Below are positions 34,858 to 46,724 of a stretch of 64,000 bases of DNA, piece by piece. Under the pieces are notes generated by a model. The model saw only the letters and a program-made list of their open reading frames with translations, made no database searches and was not told where the DNA came from. The translations under genes and the position numbers were made by a program. This stretch comes from Apium graveolens (Eukaryota > Streptophyta > Magnoliopsida > Apiales > Apiaceae). Positions within the stretch are counted from its first letter, which is position 1. Each line of letters begins with the position of its first letter. The stretch spans positions 88,288,307 through 88,352,306 of the forward strand of contig NC_133648.1 in assembly GCF_009905375.1 (NCBI RefSeq), in the 5' to 3' direction.

Positions 34858-37356
34858 TCAACTCATAATCGCCTCAATCTTTGCCGGATCTACTTTAACT
34901 CCTTCATTTCCAATGACGTGTCCCAAAAATTGAACTTCCTTTAACCAAAACTCACATTTAGAAAACTTGGCATACAACTTCTCTTGTCGGAGTATCTCCA
35001 ATGCTATCCATAGATGCTGCTTATGTTCTTCTTCCGACTTTGAATAAATAAGGATGTCATCAATGAATACCACTACGAATTTGTCCAAATACTTTTTAAA
35101 TACCCGATTAATCAGATCCATAAATGCGGTCGGGGCATTAGTCAATCCAAACGGCATTACTAAGAATTCATAATGTCCGTATCTGGTCCTGAATGTTGTC
35201 TTGGGAATATCTTCTATGATCCTTAATTGATGGTATCTTGATCTCAAGTCAATCTTCGAAAAGAACTTTGCTCCTTTCAGCTGGTCAAATAGGTCATCTA
35301 TTCTTGGTAGCGGGTAGCGGTTCTTGATCGTTACCTTATTCAACTCCCGATAATCTATACATAGCCGCATACTTCTATCTTTCTTCTTTACAAACAGAAC
35401 AGGTTCTCCCCATGGCGACGTACTTGGCCGAATCACTCCTTTATCCAACAGTTCTTGTAGCTGGCTCGCCAACTCTTTCATTTCTGCTGGTGCCATCCTA
35501 TATGGGGCCTTTGAAACTGGTTCTATGCCCGGAGCAAGGTTGATCTCGAACTCGATTTGTCGATCTGGTGGTAAGCCTGGTAGTTCGTCTGGAAACACAT
35601 CTGGGAACTCGTTAACTACGGGGATATCTTCTATGCTGGGATTGCCCTTTTCTGAATCCACTACATAAGCTAGGAACGACTCACAACCTTTTCTAAGTAG
35701 CTTCTTAGCCTGAACGATTGTAAGAAATAGTTGCTCTTGCCTCTGTCCTTTAAATACTACCTTCTCTCCACTCTTCATCTTTAAATACACTTTCTTGGTC
35801 TTACAATTAATCTGGGCATTATTCTTCCCTAACCAATCCATACCTAAAATTATATCGAACTCTGCCAACTTGAAGAGTATCAAGTCGTCTGTAAACTTAT
35901 GCCCCGAAATATCAATCTCACACTTCGGACATAATTGATTCACATGAATCTTCTCTTGGTTCGCAATTACCACATTTACTACCTCGCTCATAATCATTTT
36001 ATCACATTGAAGTTTATCAACAAAAGTTTCTGATATGAAAGATCTTGTTGCTCCTGAATCAATCAATACTTTAGCTTTGACATTATTGAGTAAAAGTGTA
36101 CTTGCTATCACCTCAGAGTTCTGAACAGCATCCTTCATTTTCAAATCGAATGTCCTTGCTGTTGCTTGTGGAGTTGTTGTAGGTGGTGGAGGTAATGCCA
36201 ATACCCCAGATGGCACGCTTGCACTGGTACTTGCCACATTCATTAAAGCTTTGACTAGTCCGGTTGTCTTGCACTCCCTAGCTATGTGTCCAGTCTTTCC
36301 ACACTTGTAACATGTAACTCGTGGCTTCAGCATCTTACACTCATTTGCCAAATGTCCCTTCTGGTTGCACCTATAGCATGTCATGCTCAGCTTATTACAC
36401 ACTCCGGGGTGCCTTCTTCCACAATGCTTGCATTCCGGTCTCTGGAATCTGTTTTCTCCAACTTGTCCTTGGTTTGCCTGGTTTTTCCCCTTCGATTCTT
36501 GTCTTTTGCCCAAATTTCCCTTCTTTTGAAAATTTCCTCCCTTATGGAATCCAATTCTCTTTACATTCCGATCTTGTGAATTTCCGGCTTCAGAATTTTC
36601 TCCATAAAATGGAACCTTTCTCTTTTTGTTTTCCCTTTCCTTTCTTGACTGCATCCCATTGTTCTTAATCAGAGCAGCTTTCTGTATTACTCCCGCATAA
36701 GTATCAAGCTCAAACATAGCCACTATATCTCTGATCCAAGGCTCCAATCCTTGTTGAAATCTCTTCGCTTTTTCCTCCTCAGTGCTGGTATACTTTGTCA
36801 CAAACCTTGACAACTCGGTGAACTTCTTCTTATACTCCAGTACAGACATATTCCCTTACTTCAACTCAAGAAATTTAAGCTCCATCTGATTCTGCATGTA
36901 CTTAGGGTAATACTTTTCCAGAAATAACTTCTTAAATCTTTCCCAAGAAACTTGTTGAGTTGCTTCCATAGCTTTTACTGATTCCCACCAATTGATGACT
37001 TCGCCCTTCAAGAAGTAAGTAGCATATGGGGTCTTCTGATCGTCCCCTAACTATACCAACTCAAAAGCCCTTTCCATTTCCTTAATCCATGTGTTAGCTA
37101 TTATTGGATCAGTGGTATCATGAAATGCAGGTGGATTCACATTCTGAAAAGCCTTGAAAGTGACAACTTGTCGAGGTGGTACTGGTGGATCAGGTGGTTG
37201 GTGTAGTTCACGATTATCTTGGTTTTCAAATCATTGTTGAAGAGTTAGTTGTTGTTGAGCTATAGCATCGGTTTGTTGTTGCAAAGTTTCCAGTAATCGA
37301 AGAATATTTGGATATGTGGTAGATGTGGTTGTTGGGTTCTTCTTTTTGGGTGGCAT
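34858..37356 (-). pseudogene. gag, protease and RT of element A
   Basis: The frame starts MPPKKKNPTTTS at 37356 and runs without frameshift. Stops in gag are at 37231-37233 (TGA), 37051-37053 (TAG) and 36856-36858 (TAA). The capsid region is followed by three zinc-knuckle-like motifs near 36275-36440: [26 protein letters not shown] and [14 protein letters not shown]. The protease DSGA is at 36049-36060. RT has [13 protein letters not shown] and catalytic FIDD at 35056-35067. The region ends at TGA 34858-34860, probably TGG in MSWERPKTPT. From 36849 to 34861 it is open for 663 codons. Confidence 0.92.
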
Positions 37357-37666
37357 AATCCTGAAATAAGAGTTATATCAAAACAGGTATGAATAATGAA
37401 ATAATTCGAGGGTATCGCATGGCATTCTTATTTACATATGAGGTCAAGTTTCAAATTAAACAGATATGGTGATGCATATAAAGGCGTAAATAACAGTTGA
37501 GAGCAAATGGAACGATAGTGCATAGTAATTGAAATTTTAAGGTCACAATACATCGGAATTAGGACAAAGTCTGATTCTAGGAATAACATGCTTATTTAAA
37601 GGAAACAACTGGGAATTCTACGAAGTCTGATAATACAACAACATGGAAGGTAGATAATGGAAAGAA
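37357..37666 (-). other. Spacer between the pre-gag ORF and gag of element A
   Basis: About 310 bp, AT-rich, with no motif seen. It matches in position the 400-bp spacer of element C. Confidence 0.6.
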
Positions 37667-38035
37667 CTAAGGCTCCACTCCATCAGAATGGGGCTTGGTA
37701 GTCTTCTCCTCTCGACGCGTCTTCACAATGCTCTGGAGCTCATCCGCCACCATCTGGATGATATACTGGCTGGTGCGGTCTCCGTACGATGGCATCTCCT
37801 CAAGCTTAGTGTTGACATACTGAACCAAAGTCTCAAGTCTCGCAGTCATCTGCTCCTTAGGCTTCCCTTCATAGTTTCGGCTGTCCGGGTACACGTTCTT
37901 CAGTCGGTCTATCAGTCGATCGTACTTGCCCTGAAGCATGTCAAACTCGCGCCTCAACTCAGCATACACGGAAAAAACAATAGTGTCGTCCGACCCAGAG
38001 GATGACAAGGAATGCGCCCTTTGCTGACAAACCAA
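37667..38035 (-). CDS. Pre-gag ORF of element A (coiled-coil protein)
   Basis: An intact 122-codon frame lies between the primer site and gag. It begins MVCQQRAHSLSSSGSD and is rich in heptad-like helices (YAELRREFDMLQGKYDRLID, YVNTKLEEM, IIQMVADELQSIVKTRREEK). It has the same place and general character as the C ORF at 19731-20393, although I see no clear residue match. It is the only undamaged ORF of A, where gag-pol has six stops. Function unknown. Confidence 0.55.
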   Translation of the reverse strand: MVCQQRAHSLSSSGSDDTIVFSVYAELRREFDMLQGKYDRLIDRLKNVYPDSRNYEGKPKEQMTARLETLVQYVNTKLEEMPSYGDRTSQYIIQMVADELQSIVKTRREEKTTKPHSDGVEP

Positions 38036-38151
38036 TTAGAGGAGTAATAATAATAATAATAAATTTACGTAACCTGCTCTCTCGCATATTATCTATAGCC
38101 TATACATATATCCTATAACCTATTTGGGCTATCTAGGGACTCTAAACCGTA

Positions 38152-38163
38152 GCTCTGATACCA
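38152..38163 (-). other. tRNA-Met primer binding site of element A
   Basis: TGGTATCAGAGC on the minus strand, five bases from the LTR end at 38169. Confidence 0.93.
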
Positions 38164-38168
38164 AAACC

Positions 38169-41100
38169 TGTCACACCCCCGAATTAACATACAAAATAAA
38201 TAACTTTTACAATATTTAAAAGAAAGTAAACTTGACCGAATCCAAGATCTTACAGTTTAGGGTTTGGAACAGCCCAACACTACCATCTATTACAACTGAT
38301 TTTTTTTATCGAGTCCTCACACAAAACTATCTCTTATTCTTCCTGAGCTCGGAAATACGCATCGGCGTCACAGGTCTTACGTGTTTTCTGCTTGAATCTA
38401 AACATAGCTGCTAGCTGTAATATCAGGGTAAAGCAAGGAGTGAGCCGAATGCTCAACAAGTGCTAAATAATACGGTACAAAGCATAAATCGAGATATATA
38501 TAAAAGAATATCAACGCGAAGATGTAACCAATATTATCAAGAGATAAAACTTTGAGTGATGGCATCATTTGCTTGAATCAAAACATTTTCAAAATCATAA
38601 CTTAAACAAAATCATTTTTATGACGCTACGGATTACAGCCGGTGATCAGCCGTGAAGTAATCCCGAACCTCGTTGGGTTCTATAACATTAATGGGATCCC
38701 TAGGCAACTTTTAAGCCTACAATATAAGTGTGGAAAGGACTCGCGTCTCAGTCCAGATCCACTATTCAAAGAAAACATTTATCCCTCTTTGGGACTGAAA
38801 ATCGATATTTTAATTATTTCAAAAACTGATGTCGATTTATGATAAAATCTCTTAAGTAGTAAACATTTTTATCAAGGGATTATAGATCAACTTGAAACAC
38901 TGGAAATATGTCACCAAATCTCAGGGCCATGATCCATTGGACTTTACTATATTAGGGTAATTGAAAGGTTTCCATATACAAGAACTTTGACAAGGAAATT
39001 TAGCGGGGCTATTGGATATTATGAAAGAGTAATGCCAAACTAGGCTTAAAGCAATGGTTTTCGACAAGGTACAAGTACTAGAACATCAAGAAGATAAGCT
39101 TTATGAATACTAGGGGTGTTAAGGTATGAAGAAATGATCTTTAACTCAAGGTATATCAGAATTGTCGAACTTTAGGGCAAGAAAAGGGGTTATCAATCAA
39201 TTAAGAACAACTTTAAAGAGTATCTGGCTTTTAGGTATCAAGGTACAATTTCTATTGGGGTTCAAGCATCAGGGTGAGATGTCAATATTTTATGAATCAA
39301 TAGCATGGTAATCAAGAGGATCAATCAAGTATTATATCAAATCTTTATTTTATCATGGCAATCCAATTACTTTAAAATACTAGCGTGATACGACTTTTGA
39401 TCTACTTGCAATACGTGCTTGAGGTTTCATGGCATTTCTATATAATATAAAGATAGATTTAAGAACCGCTTGGTTCAAGTATATCAAGATAACTCAGGAT
39501 AATCGCATCAATGTATATGAACTAATTATCACACATTTGCAGTGTAAACGAAAAACAGGTTGAATCACTTGCCTTGAAAAAGGCTGGTCTGGTCTGGATG
39601 GTAGGAGCAACTGGAAGCTTTACTTGACCTTTATGGCAAGTTTACCCTCATCTCGAGATCCTACATAATTAATAATAACCTCATTATAATATACTCTCAC
39701 CAACTCAACCTATTTACAACCCGAAATTAAACATAATGGCACTTAGGCCTATATGCACGAAATTTATAATCACCTCATAAATACAATAGTACACATAGCC
39801 ACATATACTCACATACCATATTTTAATAGCAAATAATATCACACACATCATAATGCAACACTAGGCTTGGATGATCTCGATCCCCAACTAAGTCACTTGA
39901 TCGCTAAACTAGACAAACTCTCCAAATTGGGCCTTCTAACTCGATGTGCCTTTACTTAAATATCCAAAACCTATTGACCCTCACTTGGGCCTTTAACTGT
40001 AATGGATTTATACTATCTTTCAACCATAGTGGTCAACCCAGGTCTCACTCATAGGTTCTCTAAAACTGTGTGGTAAGTGAAAGTGCTCACTAGAGTAAAT
40101 TTCAGAATTCCATCTATGATTTCTTGAGTGCATTAGACACTCTTAAACTATAATTTTACCTCCAAAACTTCTACACTAGACTCTTCTGACCATAAGGCAT
40201 CTCCCAAACTTGATGTGGCTCAAGGGTCTAGCTTGGGCCTAAGCTCAAAGTCCATGGTTCCCCTGTTTTTCTGGGCAGAAAACGCCCTGACTTGAACTAA
40301 CTTGTGACACGTGGTTCTAACTTAAATCCTATGAAATATGATTGGAAAAACTCTTCTGACACTCCCTATAACTAAGGCCCAACAGGGCCTAATCAGGGCT
40401 TATACATGACATGGTCAAAACTTCCTATTTCTATGTTGCAACAAAACTTTCCCCTGCTGGACAGATTTTGTGATTCCACTCGTGCACCTAACCAAATGAC
40501 TTGCAAATCTCCAACAAACACCTAAAACCTTTTATATACTCCTAATTCTAGCTTTAGGTGGCTTGGGCCTCAAAGTGCACAACAATGACATGGTCAAAAC
40601 TCACTCTAAACCTCAGGGTACCAAACTGATTTTCTGCAGAAACTAAGACTCTCCTTTCTCCAAGGTTTTCACTTAACAAACCCAACCACCAACAACCAAA
40701 ATACCCAAACCATAACTTAACTATGGTGATCTACTGAACTAACTTCCTTACACTCAAAATAGGCTTAGTGGAGATCATCCTTACCTAGGGTGCAACATAG
40801 CAAAATAAAGGAAATCGCATTACACAAATTACAAGTTATCAAGTTTTCAAGGACATCAACTTTAACCCTTTTGATAAGTATAAACGAGATAAAATCACAT
40901 ATTAAGGAGCACAATTCTTAATTAATATCTTAACTTAACTAAAATTAAGGTTTACTAGCAAAATATCACTTCGAATGATCAATAACTTCCAAAATTCAAG
41001 AGAAATCTACATGCATGCATGACTTCGAGTCTTTCAAACCAAAACAACATGATTTCCAAATAAATTTTCATTAAATCTACATGCAAGCCTATCATGGATT

Positions 41101-42199
41101 ATATCTAAATGACCACCTAGCATGCAAAGGTTTTTACCAAGATTTTACTAAGATTTTCATGTTATTATCACAAAAACACACAAAATGAAACAAAGCAACC
41201 AAAGCACCATCCATTCGGCTCCTATCAAGTCATGGCCGAATGGATTAGGGTGAAAACAACATTTGCATAAGTGCAACACACTCATGTTTAGCCATTCTCA
41301 GCCCTATGATACTATAACTCATGGTGAAAGCCTTGAATTCACAAGAATCATGGATATTCATTTTGAGTTTTACAAAAAACATCACCATGCAAAGTCAACA
41401 CATAAGTTTTCTACTCTAAATTCTTGAGATACACATGAACAACATGTAGGGAGTAAGATTACTTGATTATAGGATGATTATTTGAGTGAAGAAATGAAGA
41501 AAGAAGGGGATGGGGGCTTCGGTTTTGGAAATTGCCGAGGGGGAGGGGAGAAAGCCGAGAGGGAGGAGGAGAAGAAGAGGAGAGTGAAGTGGTGGAGTGA
41601 AAGTGGAGTGGTGATCACTTCCTTGATTTGTTTTTATGTCTTGATTTGACTATAATGTGAGTGGGTTTGGGTAATGACAAGAGTAACCTTCTAGCTAGAG
41701 TTAGGCTATCTTGCATGCAAGGTCAAGGAGGTAATTTAGCTAATAAATCATGAGTTAGTGGGTTTAGAAATGTCTTATTTGTCCTTGAAGAGTATAGAAA
41801 GGTGGTTTGCATGCAAGAGCTTCCTTGTAATTTGCTAATTATTACAACTAAAATTTGTAAAGATTTATTTTTATAAAATAAAATACAAGTTCAAAAATTA
41901 TAAAATTTATACCATAAAATAACTTGGATTTTCAGAAATTTTATAAAATCACTTTCGGAATTTGTGAACAAAATAACATTTAAAAGAAAATTTCTCCAAG
42001 GTTTAGAATATTCCTTATAAATCAAAAAATAAAGGAAATAAATAAACTTTTGCTTTGAAAAATCATATACTACATAAAGAAAATTTATAATGCAGAAATT
42101 TCCATTCACACAAACGTACAACCATTAAGTATATTTACATTCGGCTCTAATATTATACCAAGTCCATAAATAATATTACACAAAATGCCGGTCGTAACA
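38169..42199 (-). repeat. Element A 5' LTR
   Basis: A 4,031-bp LTR begins TGTTACGACC at 42199 and ends GGGTGTGACA at 38169 (minus strand). It is nearly identical to the solo LTR at 51845-55860 and to 1-1473. Near its 3' end it has a module ('gatcagcc', 38645) also present in family D. The frames at 38232-38414, 38642-38842 and 41891-42121 are not genes; the last recurs at 55552-55782 only because the LTR does. Confidence 0.95.
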
Positions 42200-42917
42200 T
42201 TTCACATCCATTTGAAAGACTTTAAACTTTTTGTGAGCAACATAAGCCAAAAAGATCCTTATGGCTTCTAATCTAGCAACTGGTGCAAATGTTTCATCAT
42301 AATCAATACCCTCCTGTTGAGAGTAGCCTTTAGCAACCAGCCTTGCTTTATTCCTTGTAATTATGCCATCACTATCAGTTTTGTTTCTGAACACCCATTT
42401 TGTGCCAACAACTGATCTGTTCTTTGGTCTTGGCACTAGGGTCCAGACTTTATTTATTTTAAATTCATTTAACTCTTCTTGCATTGCTTGCACCCAATCA
42501 GTATCTTGAAGAGCTTCTTCCACTTTCTTTGGTTCATCCTGAGATAGAAAAGAATGATAGAGAGATTCATTTGATGTTGCAGTTCTAGTTCTGACACCTG
42601 CTTCAGGATCTCCAATTATTAAGTCAGGTGTATGTGATTTGGTCCACTTCCTTGCAGATTGAAGTTGACTTCTAGAACTGGATCCTCCCCCATGATCCAT
42701 GTTGTCTCCATCAGCATTTTCTGATGCCCCCTTTAGTTATGCTCTCTGAGACTTCAGAGTTTGACTTGGATCCTTCAGGATTTGAAGTATTAGAGCTTCC
42801 AGAATTATCAAAATTTAACTCATCAGAACTAGATGAATCAGAGTTTGAAGAGCCAGTGTCGGGTTCTGATGCTTCTTTAGAGTCTTGAGATGTGGTAGGA
42901 TCTTCAGCTTGCTCCCC
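42200..42917 (-). pseudogene. Start of S1 reverse transcriptase and its Ser-rich linker
   Basis: A frame from 42700 gives [59 protein letters not shown], and [20 protein letters not shown], and ends at FQMDVK, just before the first catalytic-Asp region would continue. The next codons belong to the A LTR, so the apparent end CYDRHFV is artefactual. Between it and the integrase is a Ser/Asp-rich linker (42720-42917) with stops and a frame change. The YVDD part of RT is outside the window. Confidence 0.93.
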
Positions 42918-43961
42918 CTAGACAGGTGCATTTTCCTTGGGAGTTGTTACCACATATTCAACAATATCAGTACTTACAGGATCAGAGTTTAAGTCATCAG
43001 AATTTAAGTCTTCATTTTCAAATCTCAGCTGATCGTGATCATTGAAATCTTCAAGTCCAGTAATCTTCTTATCATCAAAAGATACATTGATAGATTCCAT
43101 GACAACCCTTGTTCTTAAATTGTAGACTCTGAAGGCTTTTGTGGAAAGTGGATATCCAACAAAAATTCCTTCATCAGCTTTTAGATAAAATTTTGACAGC
43201 TGTTCAGGATGAGTCTTATAAACAAAACACTTGCAACCAAATACATGAAAGTATTTTAGATTTGGCTTTTTTTTCTTCACCATCTCATATGGTGTTTTTC
43301 CATGCTTGTTTATGAGTGTTGCATTCTGTGTAAAACAAGCAGTCTGCACAACTTCAGCCCAAAAGTAGGTTGGTAGCTTTGCTTCATCAGGCATAGTTCG
43401 TGCAGCTTCAATGAGAGTCATGTTCTTTCTTTCTACAACTCCATTTTGTTGTGGAGTTCCAGGTGCAGAAAATTCCTGTTTGATTCCATGCTCTTTGCAG
43501 AACACTTCCATGATTGAATTCTTGAACTCAGTGCCATTATCACTTCTTATAATTTTAACAGAATCTTTGACCAACTTATCCAGCTGTCTGACATGATCAG
43601 TTAGAGTAAATGCAGTTTCATTCTTCTTGTGCACGAAGTACACCCAGGTATACCTTGTGAACTCATCCACTATAACCATAGCATATTTCTTCTTTGCAAT
43701 AGACATGACATTGACTGGATTAAATAGATCAACATGCAGTAGGTGATAAGGCTCAAGAATTGATGATTCAGTCTTGCTCTTGAAAGAAGATTTTCTTTGT
43801 TTTACCTTCTGACATGAATCACAAAGGCCATCAGGAGAAAATACTGATTTTGGCAGTCCTCTCACAAGATCTTTCTTGACTAGTTCATTTATATTGTTAA
43901 AATTTAAATGAGAGAGTTTCTTGTGCCAATCCCAGCTTTCTTCAATTGATGCTCTACTCAA
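42918..43961 (-). pseudogene. S1 integrase
   Basis: A 347-codon frame. The GAG-pre-integrase/zinc region is WDWHKKLSHLNFNNINELVK with CDSCQKVKQ (HHCC). The catalytic acids are Asp in LLHVDLFNPV, Asp in IIRSDNGTEF and Glu in NGVVERKN. The C-terminal part has YFHVFGCKCFVYKTHPEQL and YNLRTRVVMESINVSFDD. It is open but out of frame with the protease piece, so not functional as a polyprotein. Confidence 0.93.
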
Positions 43962-44347
43962 CAGATAGATCGCAGAACCATCAGCACTTGTTGAAAGCTT
44001 GGCTTCATAAAGTTACCATGCCTGTATCCTTTCAGAATAACTTTTCCTGTAGATTTGCTTACAACTTCACAGTGTTCTTCAAAGAAATCCACATGATAAC
44101 CTCTGTCACAAATTTGACTCACACTCAGCAGATTGTGTTTAAGTCCTGTGACCAGAGCTACTTTTTTAATGATGACATTCCCAAGATTGATATTTCCATA
44201 TCCCAGAGTTTTTCCAATGTTGCCATCTCCATAAGAAACACCTGGGCCAGCTTTCTCCACAAAGTCTGATAGAATGGCTTTATTTCCAGTCATATGTCCT
44301 GAACATCCACTGTCCAGAACTAGGATGTTTTTCATGTTGCCCTGCAA
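43958..44347 (-). pseudogene. S1 protease
   Basis: This 129-codon piece carries the copia aspartic protease signature LDSGCSGHMTG, then SYGDGNIGKTLGYG and LVTGLKHNLLSVSQICD. A one-base shift at about 43960 separates it from the integrase frame. The Ser-to-Gly in the usual SGCSRHMTG context does not touch the catalytic DSG. Confidence 0.9.
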
Positions 44348-44981
44348 TCACAAAGACCACTAGTGGTTAGTTTTATGGACCCAGACTTGCTTGGATCCTT
44401 TGGCCTTTCTAAGTTTGTTAGCTTTTGCAGCGGATTTAATATCAGAGTTTATGCTAACATGCTGTTTATCAGAACTTATATCAGACTTTGCATCAGACTT
44501 TACACTAGAAGGAATTAAAGCAACTTTCTTCAAAGAAGGTTTTATTTGATAATAATGATAGTATAAACTATGATATTCCTTACAAGTATAAATGGAATGT
44601 CATAAACTACCATAATGAAAACAAGGATTTTGTGGCTTAAACCTAACAGACTGACTCTTAACTCCTAACTTAGGAGGTAAAGAGTTTATATTCTTATTCT
44701 TCCTGCAAAAAGAAGTAAGATGGTTAGAGTTTCCACAGTTATAACATTTCTTTCGAGGAGCATTAGGAACAGGCATATAATTATTGCTTTTATTCACACC
44801 TTCCTTTCCATTCCTATTTTTCCTAGCTGCCTTAACCTTGTTGTCATTAAGCCTATGTTGACTTCAGCTGGTTTATCCTGTTCTAATTTGTCTGAAGTTG
44901 ACTTCTCCTTAACTTCTGTCACAGACTCTTTCATCTTTTCAAAATCAGACTTTACAGTTTTAGCTACAAACTTAACAGGAT
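44348..44981 (-). pseudogene. S1 gag end with second zinc knuckle
   Basis: Minus-strand reading continues the gag after a frameshift: VKQTVKPKVNPVKFVAKTVK, then at 44600-44797 CYNCGNSNHLTSFC, a CCHC knuckle. A second zinc knuckle in a copia gag is a Sirevirus trait. The stretch to 44348 is a Ser/Lys-rich linker. Confidence 0.8.
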
Positions 44982-46670
44982 TTACCTTTGGCTTAACAGT
45001 TTGTTTAACAACAATTGGCTCAATTTGTTCAGTTCCTTTTCACTTTTGTCATCTCCATAACCTAAGCCCTCTTTCCAGTTTCCACTACTTAATAAATTCT
45101 GAGTTGTTCTGCCAGAGTTAGTCCAAGTCCTGATAATCTCTTTTTCTTTTTCTAACTCAGTTTTGAGAGATTTATTCAATTTTAGCAATTCATCTCTAAC
45201 ATAAAAAGCATCATCTCTCTCTTTCTGAGTTTGATGGAACATAACTAACTCCTTTTCTAAATAATCATTCCTTTTCTTATAAGCAAGATTTTTAGAAGTT
45301 AATATAACACATGTTAAAGTTTGATCTCTGTAGCTAATAAACATGATTTTAAGATATAATCTCAACTCAATAATATCATCAGTATGAAAGGCATAAGTTG
45401 TTTGAGGTACCTTTAATTCAGCAGTTTCAGGGCTGCCATCAGCATTTGCCATGAAGGCATAGTTCACCTCATCTTCAGAATCTGAAGAGTCTGTCCAGCT
45501 TTTCTTCTTTGTGACAAGTGTCTTGCCTTTATCACTTTTTCCTTTCTTGCAGTCAGGAGATATGTGGCCTTTCTCACCATAATTGTAGCATTTGACATTT
45601 GAGTAATCTCCTCTGTCAGACTTTCTTCCTCTGCCTTCAGATTTTCTGAAACCCTTCTTATCAGTACTTCCACCTTTCTTGAAAAACTTCTTTCCCCTTC
45701 TGAATTTCCTGTAGGCTATCTTTGTGATACCCTTCACCATAAGAGCACACAATTTCATCATCTCTTCATCAGCATCTATTTTAGGTAAATTTTCAGTTTC
45801 TGAATCATCATCATCATTAGAACTTGATGATTCTGAATCAGACTTTATGATGAGAGCTTTTCTTTTGCCTTTCTTTAAGACAGCCACTTTGGGGAATTCC
45901 TCCTCAGCCTTAAGAGCAACTGTCCTTGACTTTCTTCTCCCTTGTCTCTTGCTTTTTCGATGCATCTCAAGTTCAAAAGTCTTGAGCATACCATAAATTT
46001 CATCAAGAGTAGTTTCATCAAGAGCATAGTTGTCTCTTATAATAGTAGCCTTCAAATCCCAACTTTCAGAAAGAGCTAAAAGGAATTTAAGATTTGAATC
46101 TTCAAGATCATATTCCTTGTCCACCAGTGACAGATCATTTAAGAGTTTGACAAACCTGTCATATAAGTCAGTTAATGACTCATCACTTTTTGAGTCAAAG
46201 TGCTCATACTCTTGAGTGAGTATAGTCCTCCTGTTCTTCTTGATTACATCAGTTCCCTGGCATCTTGTCTCCAAAGTATCCCATATCTCCTTTGCAGTCT
46301 TGCAGTGAATTACCCTGTTTGACATGACATTATCAATGGCACTATACAGCAAATGCCTTACCTTTGCATCCTTGGAAATGGATGAGTTATCTTCAGCTGT
46401 GTATTCACTTTTCTCCTTTGGTATGGTCTTTCATGGATGATCTGCTACTACAACAGAGAGCTTGGTTGGCTTATGCGGTCCTTCATTAATTCTGCCAAGG
46501 TATTCTGGATCTGTAGCTTCCAGAAATATAGCCATCTTCACTTTCCATATGGGGTACTCAGAAGGTCTTAGTATGGGAACCCTTATAGTCTCATATCGAC
46601 TGTGGATTTGAGTCTTTTGAGTTTCTTCAGTTTTGGCGGGCTTGGTTGGATTTTCTGCTTCTTCAGACAT
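44982..46670 (-). pseudogene. S1 gag, main part
   Basis: It starts MSEEAENPTKPAKTEETQKT at 46670 and is one frame with a stop at 46431-46433, then 456 open codons. The UBN2-type gag core is visible (VPILRPSEYPIWKVKMAIFL, CKTAKEIWDTLETRCQGTD, LTQEYEHFDSKSDESLTDLY). A Ser/Asp-rich acidic stretch and a Lys/Arg-rich stretch follow. The first zinc knuckle is CYNYGEKGHISPDC, where the second Cys is Tyr (TGT to TAT), so it should not bind zinc well. A coiled coil follows (about 45130-45300). Confidence 0.9.
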
Positions 46671-46710
46671 GATTGTTTTGGATCTTTATTGTATGTGTGT
46701 TAATAGATAG

Positions 46711-46722
46711 TCTCTAATACCA
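46711..46722 (-). other. Primer binding site of Sirevirus S1
   Basis: TGGTATTAGAGA on the minus strand, two bases from the LTR end, a one-base variant of the tRNA-Met site. It marks 46725-47319 as the 5' LTR of S1. Confidence 0.85.
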
Positions 46723-46724
46723 CT

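Larger units (their letters stand above)
32768..42199 (-). mobile_element. Ty3/gypsy chromovirus (Tekay-like) element A, 3' part deleted or displaced
   Basis: On the minus strand it has a 5' LTR (42199 to 38169), primer site, pre-gag ORF, and a gag-pol polyprotein reaching the chromodomain-like tail at 32768. There the sequence switches to the C 3' LTR. The right LTR end TGTTACGACC lies in the middle of a Sirevirus RT (S1), so A inserted into S1. Its 3' LTR is probably the fragment at 1-1473. Six in-frame stops and no frameshift in gag-pol. Confidence 0.9.

Noticed and set aside
41891..42121. A 76-codon frame conserved at 55552-55782
   Set aside because: Repeated only because both are family A LTRs; it is an AT-rich Phe/Tyr/Lys-coded stretch without domain features.
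42176..42199. C-terminal residues CYDRHFV of the apparent RT frame
   Set aside because: They are translated from the end of the family A LTR, not from the Sirevirus.
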